64,000 nt of DNA from Aquamicrobium sp. LC103 (GTDB lineage Bacteria; Pseudomonadota; Alphaproteobacteria; Rhizobiales; Rhizobiaceae). The notes below the pieces were generated by a model. That model did no database searches. It was not told the origin of the DNA and saw nothing but the letters and a program-made list of their open reading frames with translations. The DNA is taken from positions 124,001 through 188,000 of the forward strand of contig NZ_LBCQ02000003.1 in the NCBI RefSeq assembly GCF_001014615.2. Direction: 5' to 3'. Positions 26,467-35,779 of the stretch are shown here, in pieces (the first letter of the stretch is position 1; the number at the start of each line of letters is the position of its first letter). The position numbers and the translations under genes are program-made.

Positions 26467-28005
26467 TCAATCCATCCGGATGGTGACGAAACGCAACTCG
26501 CCGGTCTTCGACGAGAGCATCAGCAGCGCGTTGCGCCGGCCCTGCTCCTTGAGCGCGGCAATGCGGTTGGCGACGTCTTCCGGCGAGGAGACGGACTCCT
26601 GCGCAATCTCCGTGATGACGTCGCCGGCGGCCACGCCCTTTTCCGCGGCGGCGGAATTCTGGCCCACCTCGGTGATGAGCACGCCGGAAACCTCGGCCGG
26701 AATCTCGAACTCCGCGCGCGACTCGTCGTTGAGCTCCGCGATCTTCATGCCGAGCACATCCGCGCTCGCAAGCGGCGCTTCCTCGTCGGAAGGCGTCGCC
26801 GCGGCGTCCTCGGTCAGGCGCTCGCCATCCTCGAGGCGGCCGAGCGTGACCTTGACGGTCTGCTGCTCTCCCTTGCGCACGATGACCACGTCCACGGCTT
26901 TTCCGACCGGGCTTTCGGCCACCACGCGCGGCAGGTCGCGCATTGCCTTCACCTCCTTGCCGTCGAACGAGATGATCACGTCGCCGGGCTGGACGGTGCC
27001 GTTGTCGACGGGACCGCCCTTGATGATGCCGGCGACCAGCGCGCCCTTGGCGCTGTCCATGCCGAGGCTTTCGGCGATGTCGTCCGTCACCGGCTGGATG
27101 CGTACGCCGAGCCAGCCGCGGCGGGTCTCGCCGAACTCGCGCAACTGGTCGATCACGTTGATCGCCAGCTCCGAGGGGATGGCAAAGCCGATGCCGATCG
27201 ATCCGCCCGATGGCGAGATGATCGCGGTGTTGATGCCGATCACCCTGCCGTGCATGTCGAACAGCGGACCGCCGGAATTGCCGCGGTTGATGGCGGCGTC
27301 CGTCTGGATGAAATCGTCATAGGGACCGGAATTGATGTCGCGTCCGCGCGCCGAAACGATGCCGATCGACACCGAGCCGCCGAGCCCGAAGGGGTTGCCG
27401 ATCGCCATCACCCAGTCGCCGATCCGCATCGCCCGTGAATCGCCGAAGGAAACGTCGGTAAGCTCGCGCTTCGTGGGGTCGATCTTGAGGACCGCAAGGT
27501 CGGTCTTGGGATCGGTGCCGACCAGTTCCGCCTTCAGCTTGCCGCCGTCGGCGAAGTTGACCTCGATCTCGTCGGCATCGGCGATCACGTGGTTGTTGGT
27601 GACGACGATGCCTTCCTTGGCGTCGAGGATGAAACCGGAGCCGAGCGACTGCACGCGGCGCGGACCTTCGTTGGTCCCGCCTTCCGGATTGTTGAAGAAT
27701 TCGTCGAAGAAATCCTGGAAGGGCGAGCCTTCCGGCAGTCTAGGCGCGGGAACCGGGCCGCGCCCGCTTCCCCCGCTGCCGATGTTCTGCGCGGTGGAAA
27801 TGTTGACGACCGCGCCCAGAAGCCCTTCGGCCAGGTCGGCCACCGAGGAAGGCCCGTGCGGCTGCATGGACGCCGGGGGCTGTGCCTGCGGCTGGGTCTG
27901 CGCATTGGCCGCAGGCGGCGCGAACGACATGGCCACCCCCGCTGCCAGCGCGGCGGCGGCAAGGAAAGCCCTTCGTGGTTCGGTGCCAGGGTTCGTGGAA
28001 GTCAT
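26467..28005 (-). CDS. degP: Do family periplasmic serine endopeptidase (DegP/MucD-like)
   Basis: The 512-residue protein has a Tat-like or Sec signal (MTSTNPGTEPRRAFLAAAALAAG, cut after ANA about 35), an HtrA protease domain with His139 (TNNHV), Asp169 (KTDLAVL) and Ser244 (RGNSGGPL), and two PDZ domains (about 300-390 and 415-505; GWLGVRIQPV begins the first). It degrades or refolds misfolded envelope proteins. ATG 28005 follows GGAG; the frame extends 35 codons upstream but without a site. It is last in the hflK-hflC-DUF2065-degP row common in rhizobia. Confidence 0.95.
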   Translation of the reverse strand: MTSTNPGTEPRRAFLAAAALAAGVAMSFAPPAANAQTQPQAQPPASMQPHGPSSVADLAEGLLGAVVNISTAQNIGSGGSGRGPVPAPRLPEGSPFQDFFDEFFNNPEGGTNEGPRRVQSLGSGFILDAKEGIVVTNNHVIADADEIEVNFADGGKLKAELVGTDPKTDLAVLKIDPTKRELTDVSFGDSRAMRIGDWVMAIGNPFGLGGSVSIGIVSARGRDINSGPYDDFIQTDAAINRGNSGGPLFDMHGRVIGINTAIISPSGGSIGIGFAIPSELAINVIDQLREFGETRRGWLGVRIQPVTDDIAESLGMDSAKGALVAGIIKGGPVDNGTVQPGDVIISFDGKEVKAMRDLPRVVAESPVGKAVDVVIVRKGEQQTVKVTLGRLEDGERLTEDAAATPSDEEAPLASADVLGMKIAELNDESRAEFEIPAEVSGVLITEVGQNSAAAEKGVAAGDVITEIAQESVSSPEDVANRIAALKEQGRRNALLMLSSKTGELRFVTIRMD

Positions 28006-28154
28006 GACATCTCCGATTTGGATGCGGGGAGCCGTCACCGGCCCGCGCTTGGCGTTGCGGCATGATGGCACAGAATGCGGCGTGTTTGCGACAGAGCGCG
28101 AGTTGAACACTCACAATTGTGATGAGCACCCGGCGGCGCGGCCGGCAAACGAGT

Positions 28155-28340
28155 TCAGCCGCGGACGAGCCAGACTAGTCCCACGCCGATTGCCGCGCAA
28201 CACAAACCGGCCGTGCGAAGTGTCTGCTCCGGCATCGAAAGCACCTCTTCGGCGAGCCGCCGCGCCAAGCGCGGAAACCCGCCGTAGAAGATGCCCTCGA
28301 TGACGAGGACGAGCCCGAGCGCGGCGAAAAAATCGCCCAC
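28155..28340 (-). CDS. DUF2065 family small membrane protein
   Basis: A 61-residue protein with a GTG start (28340). It has two hydrophobic segments (about 6-22 and 44-59) with PRLARRLAEEVLSMPEQTLRTAG between them, the signature of DUF2065/YjeT-like proteins usually encoded next to hflC. It starts 9 bases after the hflC stop, so the genes are coupled. Function is unknown, perhaps linked to HflKC or FtsH. Confidence 0.88.
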   Translation of the reverse strand: MGDFFAALGLVLVIEGIFYGGFPRLARRLAEEVLSMPEQTLRTAGLCCAAIGVGLVWLVRG

Positions 28341-28349
28341 CGCGTCGGC

Positions 28350-29309
28350 CTATTGCGTCGAGCCGGTGGTGAGGCCGGTGCCCGCCGACGGCGCCGGGAT
28401 GGCGCCGTTCGGCTGTGTGCCGTTCGACGGTTGGCCCGCCGAACTGCCAAAGTAACGGAAGAAATCGGAATCCGGCGAAAGCAGCATCGTCGTCCCCGTG
28501 CCGTCTAGCGCGGCCGTGTAGGCCGACATCGAACGGTAGAAGTCGAAGAAGTCGGGATCGCGCTGGAACGCGTCCGCGAAGATGGAATTCCGCTCGGCTT
28601 CGCCTTCACCGCGCAGGATTTCGGATTCCCTGCGCGCCTCGGCGACGATCTCCACGACCTCGCGATCCGCACGGGCGCGGATGCGCTGCGCCGCCTCGCG
28701 GCCACGCGCACGCAGACGCTCGGCCTCGGCCAGGCGCTCGGCCTTCATGCGCTCGTAGGTCTGCTGCGAGACCTCCTGCGTGAGGTCGGTGCGGCGGATG
28801 CGGACATCGACGATCTCGAGGCCGAGCGAGGTGGCATCCGGGCGCAACTGCTCGGCCACGTCACGCATCATCGAGCCGCGCTCTTCCGACAGCGCCGCTT
28901 CGAAGCCGCGCTGGCCGTAGACACGGCGCAGGGCAGCGTCGAGACGGGTGCGCAGCCGCTGCTCGGCTAGCTGCACGCTGCCCGACACGGCCTGGCGGAA
29001 CCGCCGCGGATCCGAAATGCGGTAGGCGACGAACGCGTCCACCTCGTAGAACTTGCCGCCCGAGACCTGAACGCGGATGTCGTCGAGATCGAAGCGCAGG
29101 ACGCGATCCTCGATCATCTGGACGTTATCGGCCTCCAGAAAGCTGAACGGCGCCTTGAAGTAGATGCCGGGCTCGGTCTTGACGTCGACGATCTCGCCGA
29201 AGCGCAGGACGATCGCCTGCTCGCGCTCGTTCACCACGAAGATCGAGGAATAGAGGAGGAAAAGGATGACTGCGGCTACGGCCGCGATGATCGGAAAACG
29301 GTTTCCCAT
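28350..29309 (-). CDS. hflC: HflC, membrane modulator of FtsH protease
   Basis: The 319-residue band-7/SPFH protein has an N-terminal membrane helix (about 7-25) and a periplasmic prohibitin-like domain (VNEREQAIVLRFGEIV onward). A long charged helix follows (about 190-265, SQQTYERMKAERLAEAERLRARG). The typical RGEGEAERNSIFADAFQRDPDFFDFYRSM end is followed by a Pro/Gly/Thr-rich tail. With HflK it forms a large cage around FtsH. Start ATG 29309 overlaps the hflK stop (TGATG). Confidence 0.96.
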   Translation of the reverse strand: MGNRFPIIAAVAAVILFLLYSSIFVVNEREQAIVLRFGEIVDVKTEPGIYFKAPFSFLEADNVQMIEDRVLRFDLDDIRVQVSGGKFYEVDAFVAYRISDPRRFRQAVSGSVQLAEQRLRTRLDAALRRVYGQRGFEAALSEERGSMMRDVAEQLRPDATSLGLEIVDVRIRRTDLTQEVSQQTYERMKAERLAEAERLRARGREAAQRIRARADREVVEIVAEARRESEILRGEGEAERNSIFADAFQRDPDFFDFYRSMSAYTAALDGTGTTMLLSPDSDFFRYFGSSAGQPSNGTQPNGAIPAPSAGTGLTTGSTQ

Positions 29310-30409
29310 CAGTTGTTTCCTCCCTGTCCGGTCTGCTGGCCACGCAGTTCGGGCAGCGGCAGATACGGTATCACGCCCTGGCCGTTGCCTTGCTCGACGA
29401 TCACCTTGTTGGAATTCTTCAGAACGTTCTCCATGGTCTCCAGGAACAGGCGCCGGCGGGTCACGTCGGGGGCCTTGGCATACTCTTCGTGAACGGAGAT
29501 GAAGCGCTGGGCCTCACCTTCCGCTTCCTGAACGACGCGGTTCTTGTAGGCCGCCGCCTCTTCGCGGATCTGAGCCGCCTCGCCTCGCGCCTGGCCGAGC
29601 TTCTGGTTGGAGTACTGGTTCGATTCCTCCACGAAACGGTCCTCGTCCTGCTCGGCGCGCTGCACCTCGTCGAACGCGTCGGCCACTTCGCGCGGCGGGG
29701 CCGCGTCCTCGATCGAGATGGCGTTCACGGCCAGCCCGGCTCCGAAGTCGTTGAGCGTCTGCTGCATGATCGAACGGACGTTCTCGGCGATGCCCTGGCG
29801 GTCGTCGCGGAAAATATCCTGCGCGGGACGGCGCCCGACCACCTCGCGCATCGCGCTTTCGGCAACCTGGCGCAGCATTTCGTCGGGCGCAGCCACCCTG
29901 AAGAGATAGGCATTGGGATCGTCGACCTGATAGGCGACGGAAAATCTCACATCGACGAGGTTCTGGTCGCCTGAAAGCATGAGGCCCGAAGACGAGCCGC
30001 CGCGCACCTCGCCGATATTGAGAAGCTTTTCGGCGATGCTTGCCTTTTCCACGGTTTCGATCGGCCACCAATGGAAATGCAGGCCCGGTTCCGAAATTTC
30101 TTCCTTCGGCTTGCCGAAGCGCAGTTCGACCGCGAGTTCGTCCGGCTGGACGGTATAGACCGACTGGAACAGCCAGAGCGCGACGACGGCCACCGCCACC
30201 AGCGCGAAGAAGGCCGGATTGGCCTGACCGCCGCCCGGCAGCGCCTGTTTAAGGCGATCCTGGCCGCGGCGAATGATGTCCTCGAGGTCGGGCGGATTTC
30301 CCTGTGGTCCGCCAGGGCCGCGCGGCCCCTGTCCCCAAGGTCCTCCCCCGCCGCCATTGTTGCCGCCGCCTCCCCACGGACCTCCGCCGCTTTGATTGTT
30401 CCAGGGCAT
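29309..30409 (-). CDS. hflK: HflK, membrane modulator of FtsH protease
   Basis: A 366-residue SPFH protein. Its Gly- and Pro-rich cytoplasmic N-terminus (residues 1-38) is the HflK hallmark, followed by a membrane helix (about 66-82), the SPFH domain starting YTVQPDELAVELRFGKP, and the helix KLGQARGEAAQIREEAAAYKNRVV. It partners HflC. ATG 30409 follows GAGGAAA. The preceding folA ends 154 bases upstream with no obvious terminator between. Confidence 0.96.
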   Translation of the reverse strand: MPWNNQSGGGPWGGGGNNGGGGGPWGQGPRGPGGPQGNPPDLEDIIRRGQDRLKQALPGGGQANPAFFALVAVAVVALWLFQSVYTVQPDELAVELRFGKPKEEISEPGLHFHWWPIETVEKASIAEKLLNIGEVRGGSSSGLMLSGDQNLVDVRFSVAYQVDDPNAYLFRVAAPDEMLRQVAESAMREVVGRRPAQDIFRDDRQGIAENVRSIMQQTLNDFGAGLAVNAISIEDAAPPREVADAFDEVQRAEQDEDRFVEESNQYSNQKLGQARGEAAQIREEAAAYKNRVVQEAEGEAQRFISVHEEYAKAPDVTRRRLFLETMENVLKNSNKVIVEQGNGQGVIPYLPLPELRGQQTGQGGNN

Positions 30410-30563
30410 ATATTTCCTCTTGTCTAGGATTCACATTACGACGGAACTTCCGCCGAGCGTTGCCGTTTCATGTGGTTATAGGCACCCGCCGTCATGCTTT
30501 CAACGAGCCCCGCTTTGTCTAAGTGGCTTAGCGGCAGTTCGCCGCGCCATTTTCTTGAATTTT

Positions 30564-31076
30564 CTACTTCCTGTGGCGTTCATAGACCACGTAGCGGGTC
30601 GGGTGACTGTCCTTTTCACCAGCCGGAAAGCTTTCCTCCTCCGCAACATACCACGTTTCGGGATCTATTTCCGGGAATCGCGTGTCGCCTCGGGGAGCGG
30701 CCGCGACATGCGTCACATGGAGGGTATCGGCCGAATTTAGGGCCTGCGCATAGATCTCGCCGCCGCCGATCACGCAGATTTCATCGATCCCGTCCGCCTC
30801 CGCCTGCTCGCGGGCGATGGCAATCGCCTCGCCAAGCGATCCGACGACCCGGGCGCCCTCGGCCCGATAGTTCCCGTCGCGCGTGATGACGATGTTGAGA
30901 CGACCGGGCAGCGGACGGCGCGGAAAGCTCTCCCAGGTCTTGCGGCCCATGATGATGGGCTTGCCCATCGTCTGCGCCTTGAAGCGCTTCATGTCGGTCG
31001 AAAGCCGCCACGGCAGGCCGCCGTCATTCCCGATCACGCCGTTTTCGCCGATCGCCACGACGATTGCCGTCTTCAT
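30564..31076 (-). CDS. folA: dihydrofolate reductase
   Basis: The 170-residue enzyme reduces dihydrofolate with NADPH, replacing the folate oxidised by ThyA. Characteristic are VVAIGENGVIGNDGGLPWRLSTDMKRFKAQTMG with Trp and the active-site acidic position, IIMGRKTWESFP, and CVIGGGEIYAQAL. Start ATG 31076 has AGGAGA upstream; the frame is open further 5' but that part is unrelated. It is 74 bases downstream of thyA, the partner gene, in the same direction. Confidence 0.96.
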   Translation of the reverse strand: MKTAIVVAIGENGVIGNDGGLPWRLSTDMKRFKAQTMGKPIIMGRKTWESFPRRPLPGRLNIVITRDGNYRAEGARVVGSLGEAIAIAREQAEADGIDEICVIGGGEIYAQALNSADTLHVTHVAAAPRGDTRFPEIDPETWYVAEEESFPAGEKDSHPTRYVVYERHRK

Positions 31077-31150
31077 CCGTTCTCCTGTCCTGTACTTTCG
31101 CTGCAATGGTCGGAGACGGGAGGAACCCGCGGCCGGATACTTTTGCGGGA

Positions 31151-31945
31151 TCAGACCGCCACCGGGGCCTTGATGTGCGGATCGGCCTCGTAACCTTCGA
31201 GCCTGAAATCCTCGTAGCGGAAGGCGAATAGGTCCGTCACTTCCGGATTGATCCACATGCCCGGCAACGGCTTGGGCATCCTCGCAAGCTGCTCGCGTGC
31301 CTGGTCGAAATGGTTCGAGTAGATATGCGCGTCGCCGAGCGTGTGGACGAAGTCGCCGGCTTTCAGCCCGGTGACCTGCGCCACCATCATCGTCAGCAGC
31401 GCGTAGGAGGCGATGTTGAAGGGCACGCCGAGGAATATGTCGGCCGAGCGCTGGTAGAGCTGGCAGGAAAGCCGGCCCTCGGAAACATAGAACTGGAACA
31501 GGCAATGGCAGGGCGGCAGGGCCATCTGGTCGATTTCGGCCGGGTTCCAGGCCGAAACGATCAGCCGCCGCGAATTAGGATTCGAGCGTATCTGGCTGAG
31601 AAGATTCGAGATCTGGTCGATGGAGCGGCCATCCGGCGCCGGCCAGGAGCGCCATTGCGACCCGTAGACGGGGCCGAGATCGCCGTTCTCGTCCGCCCAC
31701 TCGTCCCAGATCGTCACCCCGTTTTCGCGCAGATAAGCGACGTTGGTGTCGCCTTTCAGGAACCAGAGCAGCTCGTGGATGATCGAGCGCAGATGCAGCT
31801 TCTTGGTCGTGGTGACCGGAAACCCCTGCGCGAGATCGAAGCGCATCTGGTGGCCGAAGACGCCACGCGTGCCGGTTCCGGTGCGGTCGTCGCGGTCGAC
31901 GCCATTCTCCAGGACATGGGCGAGAAGATCGAGATATTGACGCAT
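31151..31945 (-). CDS. thyA: thymidylate synthase
   Basis: The 264-residue enzyme has exactly the length of E. coli ThyA. It methylates dUMP with methylenetetrahydrofolate. The nucleophile is Cys146 in [42 protein letters not shown] and the dUMP-binding [11 protein letters not shown] are all present. C-terminal end is APVAV. It is the first gene of the thyA-folA pair. Confidence 0.97.
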   Translation of the reverse strand: MRQYLDLLAHVLENGVDRDDRTGTGTRGVFGHQMRFDLAQGFPVTTTKKLHLRSIIHELLWFLKGDTNVAYLRENGVTIWDEWADENGDLGPVYGSQWRSWPAPDGRSIDQISNLLSQIRSNPNSRRLIVSAWNPAEIDQMALPPCHCLFQFYVSEGRLSCQLYQRSADIFLGVPFNIASYALLTMMVAQVTGLKAGDFVHTLGDAHIYSNHFDQAREQLARMPKPLPGMWINPEVTDLFAFRYEDFRLEGYEADPHIKAPVAV

Positions 31946-32081
31946 ATGGCTCAGCCGATTCGACAGTTTGGCCCATCATAGACCAGCGGGTCGCGTCCGC
32001 CCATGCGCCGCCGCGTCTTTCCCCAGCCGCGCGGCGGAAAACCCGCCCCGCGACCGCGAAAGATCGTTCAAGTCGAGCTGA

Positions 32082-32393
32082 TCAGAGGTCCCCGAGCTTC
32101 CCCAGATGCTTGGCCACCAGGTAATAGAATGTAACGCGGCTCTTGGAGCTGTCCTTCGCCATGGTCTCGCAGACGAGCTCGATCGCCTTGTCCGCCTTCC
32201 CCTCGTCGGTGACGCCGAGCTTCTTGGCGCACCATTTCTGACGCACGCGCTTCAATTCCTCCGGATCCTGGCAGGCAACCAGCGACGAATCGCGGTTGCG
32301 CAACGCGATGCCGAGATGCCGGACGATCTTCTTCACGACGTCTTCGCTCGCGCTGGCATCGTATTTCTTCACATCTGCAAGGTAGTCGGCCAT
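32082..32393 (-). CDS. DUF2853 family protein
   Basis: A 103-residue acidic, mostly helical protein beginning MADYLADVKKYDASASEDVVKKIVRHLG. The family usually occurs as a single small cytosolic protein in alphaproteobacteria and Bacteroidetes; an NMR structure of a family member shows a helical bundle but no function. ATG 32393 with GGAGGG upstream was chosen over the longer open frame. It is divergent from the tmRNA gene. Confidence 0.88.
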   Translation of the reverse strand: MADYLADVKKYDASASEDVVKKIVRHLGIALRNRDSSLVACQDPEELKRVRQKWCAKKLGVTDEGKADKAIELVCETMAKDSSKSRVTFYYLVAKHLGKLGDL

Positions 32394-32589
32394 CGGATAT
32401 TTCCCTCCTGATCCGGTTGTGGATTCGCAAATCCGGCCTCGGCGCGACCGCGCATCATGCGCTGAGCCGAGCCGGTTGAAGCTTCCGTTCTTGCACAACC
32501 GGTGTCAAGCCTGTGGTTCGGCTTGCTTTTGCGGCCTGATTAACGTCCCCGCCCCCCTTCCATTTCGCTTTCCCCGCACCTATATTCGC

Positions 32590-32912
32590 CCCGTCAGCTT
32601 GCCTGACTATGGCGATAAACGGCCGATGAAATAAGCCATTCGGACCCGGGGGCGGTACCCGGCGCCTCCACCAGAAGCCGCCGTCGTCGAGCGACGGTTT
32701 CTGATGGGGGCGAAATAGGATCGACGAGGGTGTAAAGATCGGACTTTTGCCCGGCATTGTACCACCGTTATCGGGCTACAATTATAGTTGCCAACGACAA
32801 CTATGCGGAAGCACGTCTCGCTGCTTAATGCGGCGCGATAGCTTCAATTCAAGCCCTAGGCCGTCGCAGGTCTAGGCGGGGTCCGGAGGCACCTGGCAAC
32901 AGAAGCCTCCAC
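32590..32912 (+). ncRNA. ssrA: transfer-messenger RNA, circularly permuted two-piece form
   Basis: The acceptor piece comes first and ends in the CCA at 32671-32673 with discriminator A. It contains a T stem (CCGGG 32646-32650, CCCGG 32658-32662) with a 7-base loop, then the 3' acceptor strand CGCCTCC. A 32-base internal spacer (32674-32705) is removed. The coding piece starts with GGGGGCG at 32706, which pairs with CGCCTCC to give a 7-bp acceptor stem with the G3-U70 pair needed for alanine charging. It encodes the tag at 32790-32828 and ends near the hairpin GGAGGC...GCCTCC (32885-32910). This split form is the alphaproteobacterial one. Outer ends are approximate; a possible -10 TATATT is at 32581. 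Confidence 0.95.
32790..32828 (+). other. tmRNA tag reading frame (ANDNYAEARLAA)
   Basis: Twelve sense codons and TAA inside ssrA encode ANDNYAEARLAA. The resume codon is GCC (Ala). The -ARLAA end is a ClpX/ClpA recognition tail and the AANDNYA-like front is the SspB-alpha binding side in this bacterial class; sspB is encoded at 35780-36328. Confidence 0.95.
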
Positions 32913-33020
32913 TTCCCTCTCCTAAAAATCTCTCCTTCACATCATCAGTCGTAGCGCGCAGGCCGTCTCCCCGCGGCTGCATCTCCTCGCGCGCAACATG
33001 CCTTCAACGAGGATATTCAC

Positions 33021-33575
33021 ATGTCGACGGACTCAGACCGTTTCTTCGTGCTCACCGGCGGGCCCGGATCGGGCAAGACCACGCTGATCGAGGCGTTGCG
33101 AGACTCAGGCCATGTCTCCTCGGTCGAGGCCGGGCGTGGCATCATCCAGCAGCATATGGCGATTTCCGGTCCCGTGCTGCCCTGGAACGATCCCGCGCTC
33201 TTTGCCGAGACGATGCTGTCCTGGGAAATGCGCTCGCACGCGATCGCGCGAGACGAAGACGGGATCGTGTTCTTCGATCGCGGGGTGCCGGACATCGCCG
33301 GCTATCTGAAGCTCTCCGGACTGCCCGTGCCCGCGCATGTCGGGAAGGCGGCGGAAATCTTCCGCTACAACCGCAAGGTCTTCGTGCTGCCGCCCTGGCC
33401 GGAAATCTTCACGCAGGACGCCGAGCGCAGGCAGGATCTGGACGAAGCGCGCCGAACCTTCGAGGCGGTGTCGCATGCCTACGAGGCCTGCGGCTATGAG
33501 CTGGTCGCCGTTCCGCCGGCCTCGGTCGAGGAACGCCGGCGCTTCGTGTTGGCCGAGGTCGGCGCGTCAACCTGA
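33021..33575 (+). CDS. AAA family ATPase / P-loop NTPase (AAA_28)
   Basis: A 184-residue predicted ATPase with Walker A GGPGSGKTT at residues 13-21, a Walker B-like GIVFFDRGVPDI (about 82-93), and the C-terminal YRKVFVLPPWPEIFTQDAERRQD segment found in small AAA_28-type kinases such as NadR-like proteins. Many are predicted nucleotide or nucleoside kinases, but the substrate is unknown. ATG 33021 has a weak GAGGAT upstream. It lies downstream of ssrA in the same direction and is followed by a strong hairpin. Confidence 0.85.
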   Translation: MSTDSDRFFVLTGGPGSGKTTLIEALRDSGHVSSVEAGRGIIQQHMAISGPVLPWNDPALFAETMLSWEMRSHAIARDEDGIVFFDRGVPDIAGYLKLSGLPVPAHVGKAAEIFRYNRKVFVLPPWPEIFTQDAERRQDLDEARRTFEAVSHAYEACGYELVAVPPASVEERRRFVLAEVGAST

Positions 33576-33595
33576 ATGCGATCCTCGCCAGGCCG

Positions 33596-33640
33596 CCCCA
33601 CGACCGCTCACCTGCCGGGTAAACGGTCGTGGGGTATCTT
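33596..33640 (+). terminator. rho-independent terminator after the AAA_28 gene
   Basis: An 11-bp perfect stem, ccccacgaccg (33596-33606) with cggtcgtgggg (33624-33634), is followed by TATCTTT. It lies between this gene and the convergent exporter gene ending at 33647. Confidence 0.8.
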
Positions 33641-33646
33641 TGCGTC

Positions 33647-34885
33647 TCACTCCGCCGGCGCCTCGGCCACCTGCCGCGCCCGGCCCAGCGTCAGTTGCGT
33701 CAGCACGAAGGCGAGGATGGCGCAGGTGGCGATGCCGACGACCATCGGCAGTGCCGTTCCGTCGAAGAACAGGCCTGCGACCGCCATGGCAACCGCGCCG
33801 GTCGCGAAATGCAGCGTGCCGAGCAGCGCCGACGCCGTGCCGGCGATCTCGCCATGGTCGTCCATGGCCAGCACCGACGTGGTCGGGATGACGAGGCCGA
33901 GGAAGCCGTAGCCGACGAAGAGCAGCGCGGCCATCACATCCAACCGGTCGACGCCGCTCGACATGATCGCGAGCAGCACGACCATCGTCGTGGTGTAGCC
34001 GGCGACCGCCAGCCGCACGACGCGGCGCAGGCCGAAGCGATCCGACAGCACGCCGGTGAGCTGCGACATGCCGATGAAGGCCACCGCGTTGATCGAGAAG
34101 AAGACGCTGTAGACCGAAGGCGACAGGCCGTAATGGTCGATCAGGATGAAGGACGAGCTCGCCAGATAGATGAAGAAGCTCGAAATCCCGAAGCCGCCGA
34201 TCAGCGTCAAGCCGAGGAAGTTGCGGTCGCCCATCAGGAAGCGGTAGCCGGCGAGCGCGCTGGCGAAGGAGCTGCCTTGCCGGTGCTCGACGGGCCGCGT
34301 CTCGGCGAGCGAGGTCGTCAGCAGCACGACGGCGAGGACAGCCGCGCCGGTCACCGTCCAGAACACGGCGCGCCAGCCGAACGCTTCGATGACCAGGCTG
34401 CCGGTCAGCGGCGCGAGGATCGGCGAGACGCTGAACACCAGCATCAGAAGCGACATGAGCTTGGCCGCCTCGTTGCCGGTGTGCAGGTCGCGCACTATGG
34501 CGCGCGGCACCACCATGCCGGCGCTGGCGCCGAGCCCCTGCAGGAAACGGAAGGCGATCAGCCATTCGATCGACGGCGCGAGCGCCGAGCCGATGCCGCC
34601 GACGGCGAAGAGGCCGAGTCCGAAATAGAGCGGCGCCTTGCGTCCCGTCATGTCGGAAATCGGACCGACGACGATCTGGCCGAATCCCATGGAAAGGAAG
34701 AACACGAGCAGGCTCATCTGCACGGCGCTGGTGCTCGCATTGAGGTCCGCGCCGATCGTCGGCAGCGCGGGAAGATACATATCGATGGCGAAGGGGCCGA
34801 TTGCCGACAACAGGCCGAGCACGACCGCGATGCGGAGGAAGTTGAGCGACATGACGTGGATCTTTCGGAGTTGAACTGTGTTCAT
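33647..34885 (-). CDS. Bcr/CflA family drug-resistance MFS transporter
   Basis: A 412-residue protein with 12 membrane helices. The Bcr/CflA features are FAIDMYLPALPTI in helix 1, the MFS motif A-like GPISDMTGRKAPLYFGL after helix 2, and AIVRDLH before helix 5. These are H+-coupled exporters of drugs and small metabolites such as bicyclomycin or sulfonamides. ATG 34885 was chosen; starts at 34942 or 34852 are possible. The divergent TetR gene 95 bases away is probably its repressor, with an operator between them. Confidence 0.93.
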   Translation of the reverse strand: MNTVQLRKIHVMSLNFLRIAVVLGLLSAIGPFAIDMYLPALPTIGADLNASTSAVQMSLLVFFLSMGFGQIVVGPISDMTGRKAPLYFGLGLFAVGGIGSALAPSIEWLIAFRFLQGLGASAGMVVPRAIVRDLHTGNEAAKLMSLLMLVFSVSPILAPLTGSLVIEAFGWRAVFWTVTGAAVLAVVLLTTSLAETRPVEHRQGSSFASALAGYRFLMGDRNFLGLTLIGGFGISSFFIYLASSSFILIDHYGLSPSVYSVFFSINAVAFIGMSQLTGVLSDRFGLRRVVRLAVAGYTTTMVVLLAIMSSGVDRLDVMAALLFVGYGFLGLVIPTTSVLAMDDHGEIAGTASALLGTLHFATGAVAMAVAGLFFDGTALPMVVGIATCAILAFVLTQLTLGRARQVAEAPAE

Positions 34886-34933
34886 GCGACCGCCCCTCTC
34901 CTCCACGAGTTGCCGTTCGCATAGGTCTATATT

Positions 34934-34953
34934 TTTGGACATTCTTGTCTAAA
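34934..34953. promoter_or_regulatory. candidate TetR operator in the divergent exporter region
   Basis: On the - strand the 20 bases read TTTAGACAAGAATGTCCAAA, symmetric as GACA-agaa-TGTC with AT flanks. A longer pair TCTATAT (34926-34932) and ATATAGA (34969-34975) surrounds it. The site lies between the MFS exporter and TetR starts. Confidence 0.5.
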
Positions 34954-34980
34954 TTGTCAATCAGCCCTATATAGATTTTT

Positions 34981-35628
34981 ATGACGACCGGTATCGCTCC
35001 TGACATAGCCCTGCCACGCAGCCATTCGGCCAAGCGCCTCTGCATCATCGAGGCGGCGGCGCGCGTCTTCTGCCGCGAGGGATTTGCGGGAGCCAACATC
35101 GACCTGATCGCCGCGGAAGCCGGCGTGTCCCGGCAGACGGTCTACAATCACCACGGCGACAAGGAAAAACTCTTCGTCGCCGTCGTCCAGGACATATCCG
35201 ACCGCACCAACGCCGCGATCTTCGAAACCCTTTCCACCTTTCCCGACCGTCCCGACGATCTTGAAGCCGATCTCGTCGAGTTCGCGGTTCGCCTGAACCG
35301 GAACTGCGTCTGCAATTCGGAGGGCCGCTTCCTGCGCAAGCTGCTGCAGGCGGAAAGCGACCGCTATCCGGAGCTGTTCAGCGGCTGGTGCGACCAGGGC
35401 CCGGCGAAGATCTGGGCCGCGCTCGGCGCTCGCTTCGCCCGTCTCGCCCATGCCGGCCTCATCGAAATCGACGAGCCTGACATGGTTGCGCGGCAGTTCC
35501 TCGCCCTCATCAATGCCGATCTGCAGATGCTCCTGCAGATGGGCCGCCAGCCCTCGGAGGAGCAGCAGCGCCAATCCGCGCAGAACGCGGTGCGCATGTT
35601 CCTGCGGGCCTACGGAAAACGCCCGTAA
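34981..35628 (+). CDS. TetR/AcrR family regulator, probable repressor of the adjacent exporter
   Basis: The 215-residue regulator has the DNA-binding domain at about 18-65 (IIEAAARVFCREGFAGANIDLIAAEAGVSRQTVYNHHGDKEKLF) and an AefR/TetR_C-like ligand domain. Start ATG 34981 has no good ribosome-binding site; the upstream AT-rich region suggests a leaderless or weakly translated message. It is divergent from the MFS gene, the usual layout for local repression relieved by a transported ligand. Confidence 0.92.
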   Translation: MTTGIAPDIALPRSHSAKRLCIIEAAARVFCREGFAGANIDLIAAEAGVSRQTVYNHHGDKEKLFVAVVQDISDRTNAAIFETLSTFPDRPDDLEADLVEFAVRLNRNCVCNSEGRFLRKLLQAESDRYPELFSGWCDQGPAKIWAALGARFARLAHAGLIEIDEPDMVARQFLALINADLQMLLQMGRQPSEEQQRQSAQNAVRMFLRAYGKRP

Positions 35629-35779
35629 TTCCTTCGGACCGTTCGTCGTCCCCCGCTCTTCGTTCACGTTCTTCACCACGAAGGCTGCCGAAGGCTGCGA
35701 CGGCGCTATATTCGGTTTACGTCCGCACCAAGCTTGATTACAGGTGTGTGAATTCGATTCATGAAGGCTGGAAGTGCCC

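Noticed and set aside
32419-32757. Small open frames across the ssrA locus on both strands
   Set aside because: The region is a structured RNA with paired acceptor stem and tag; the frames have no ribosome-binding site or conserved features.
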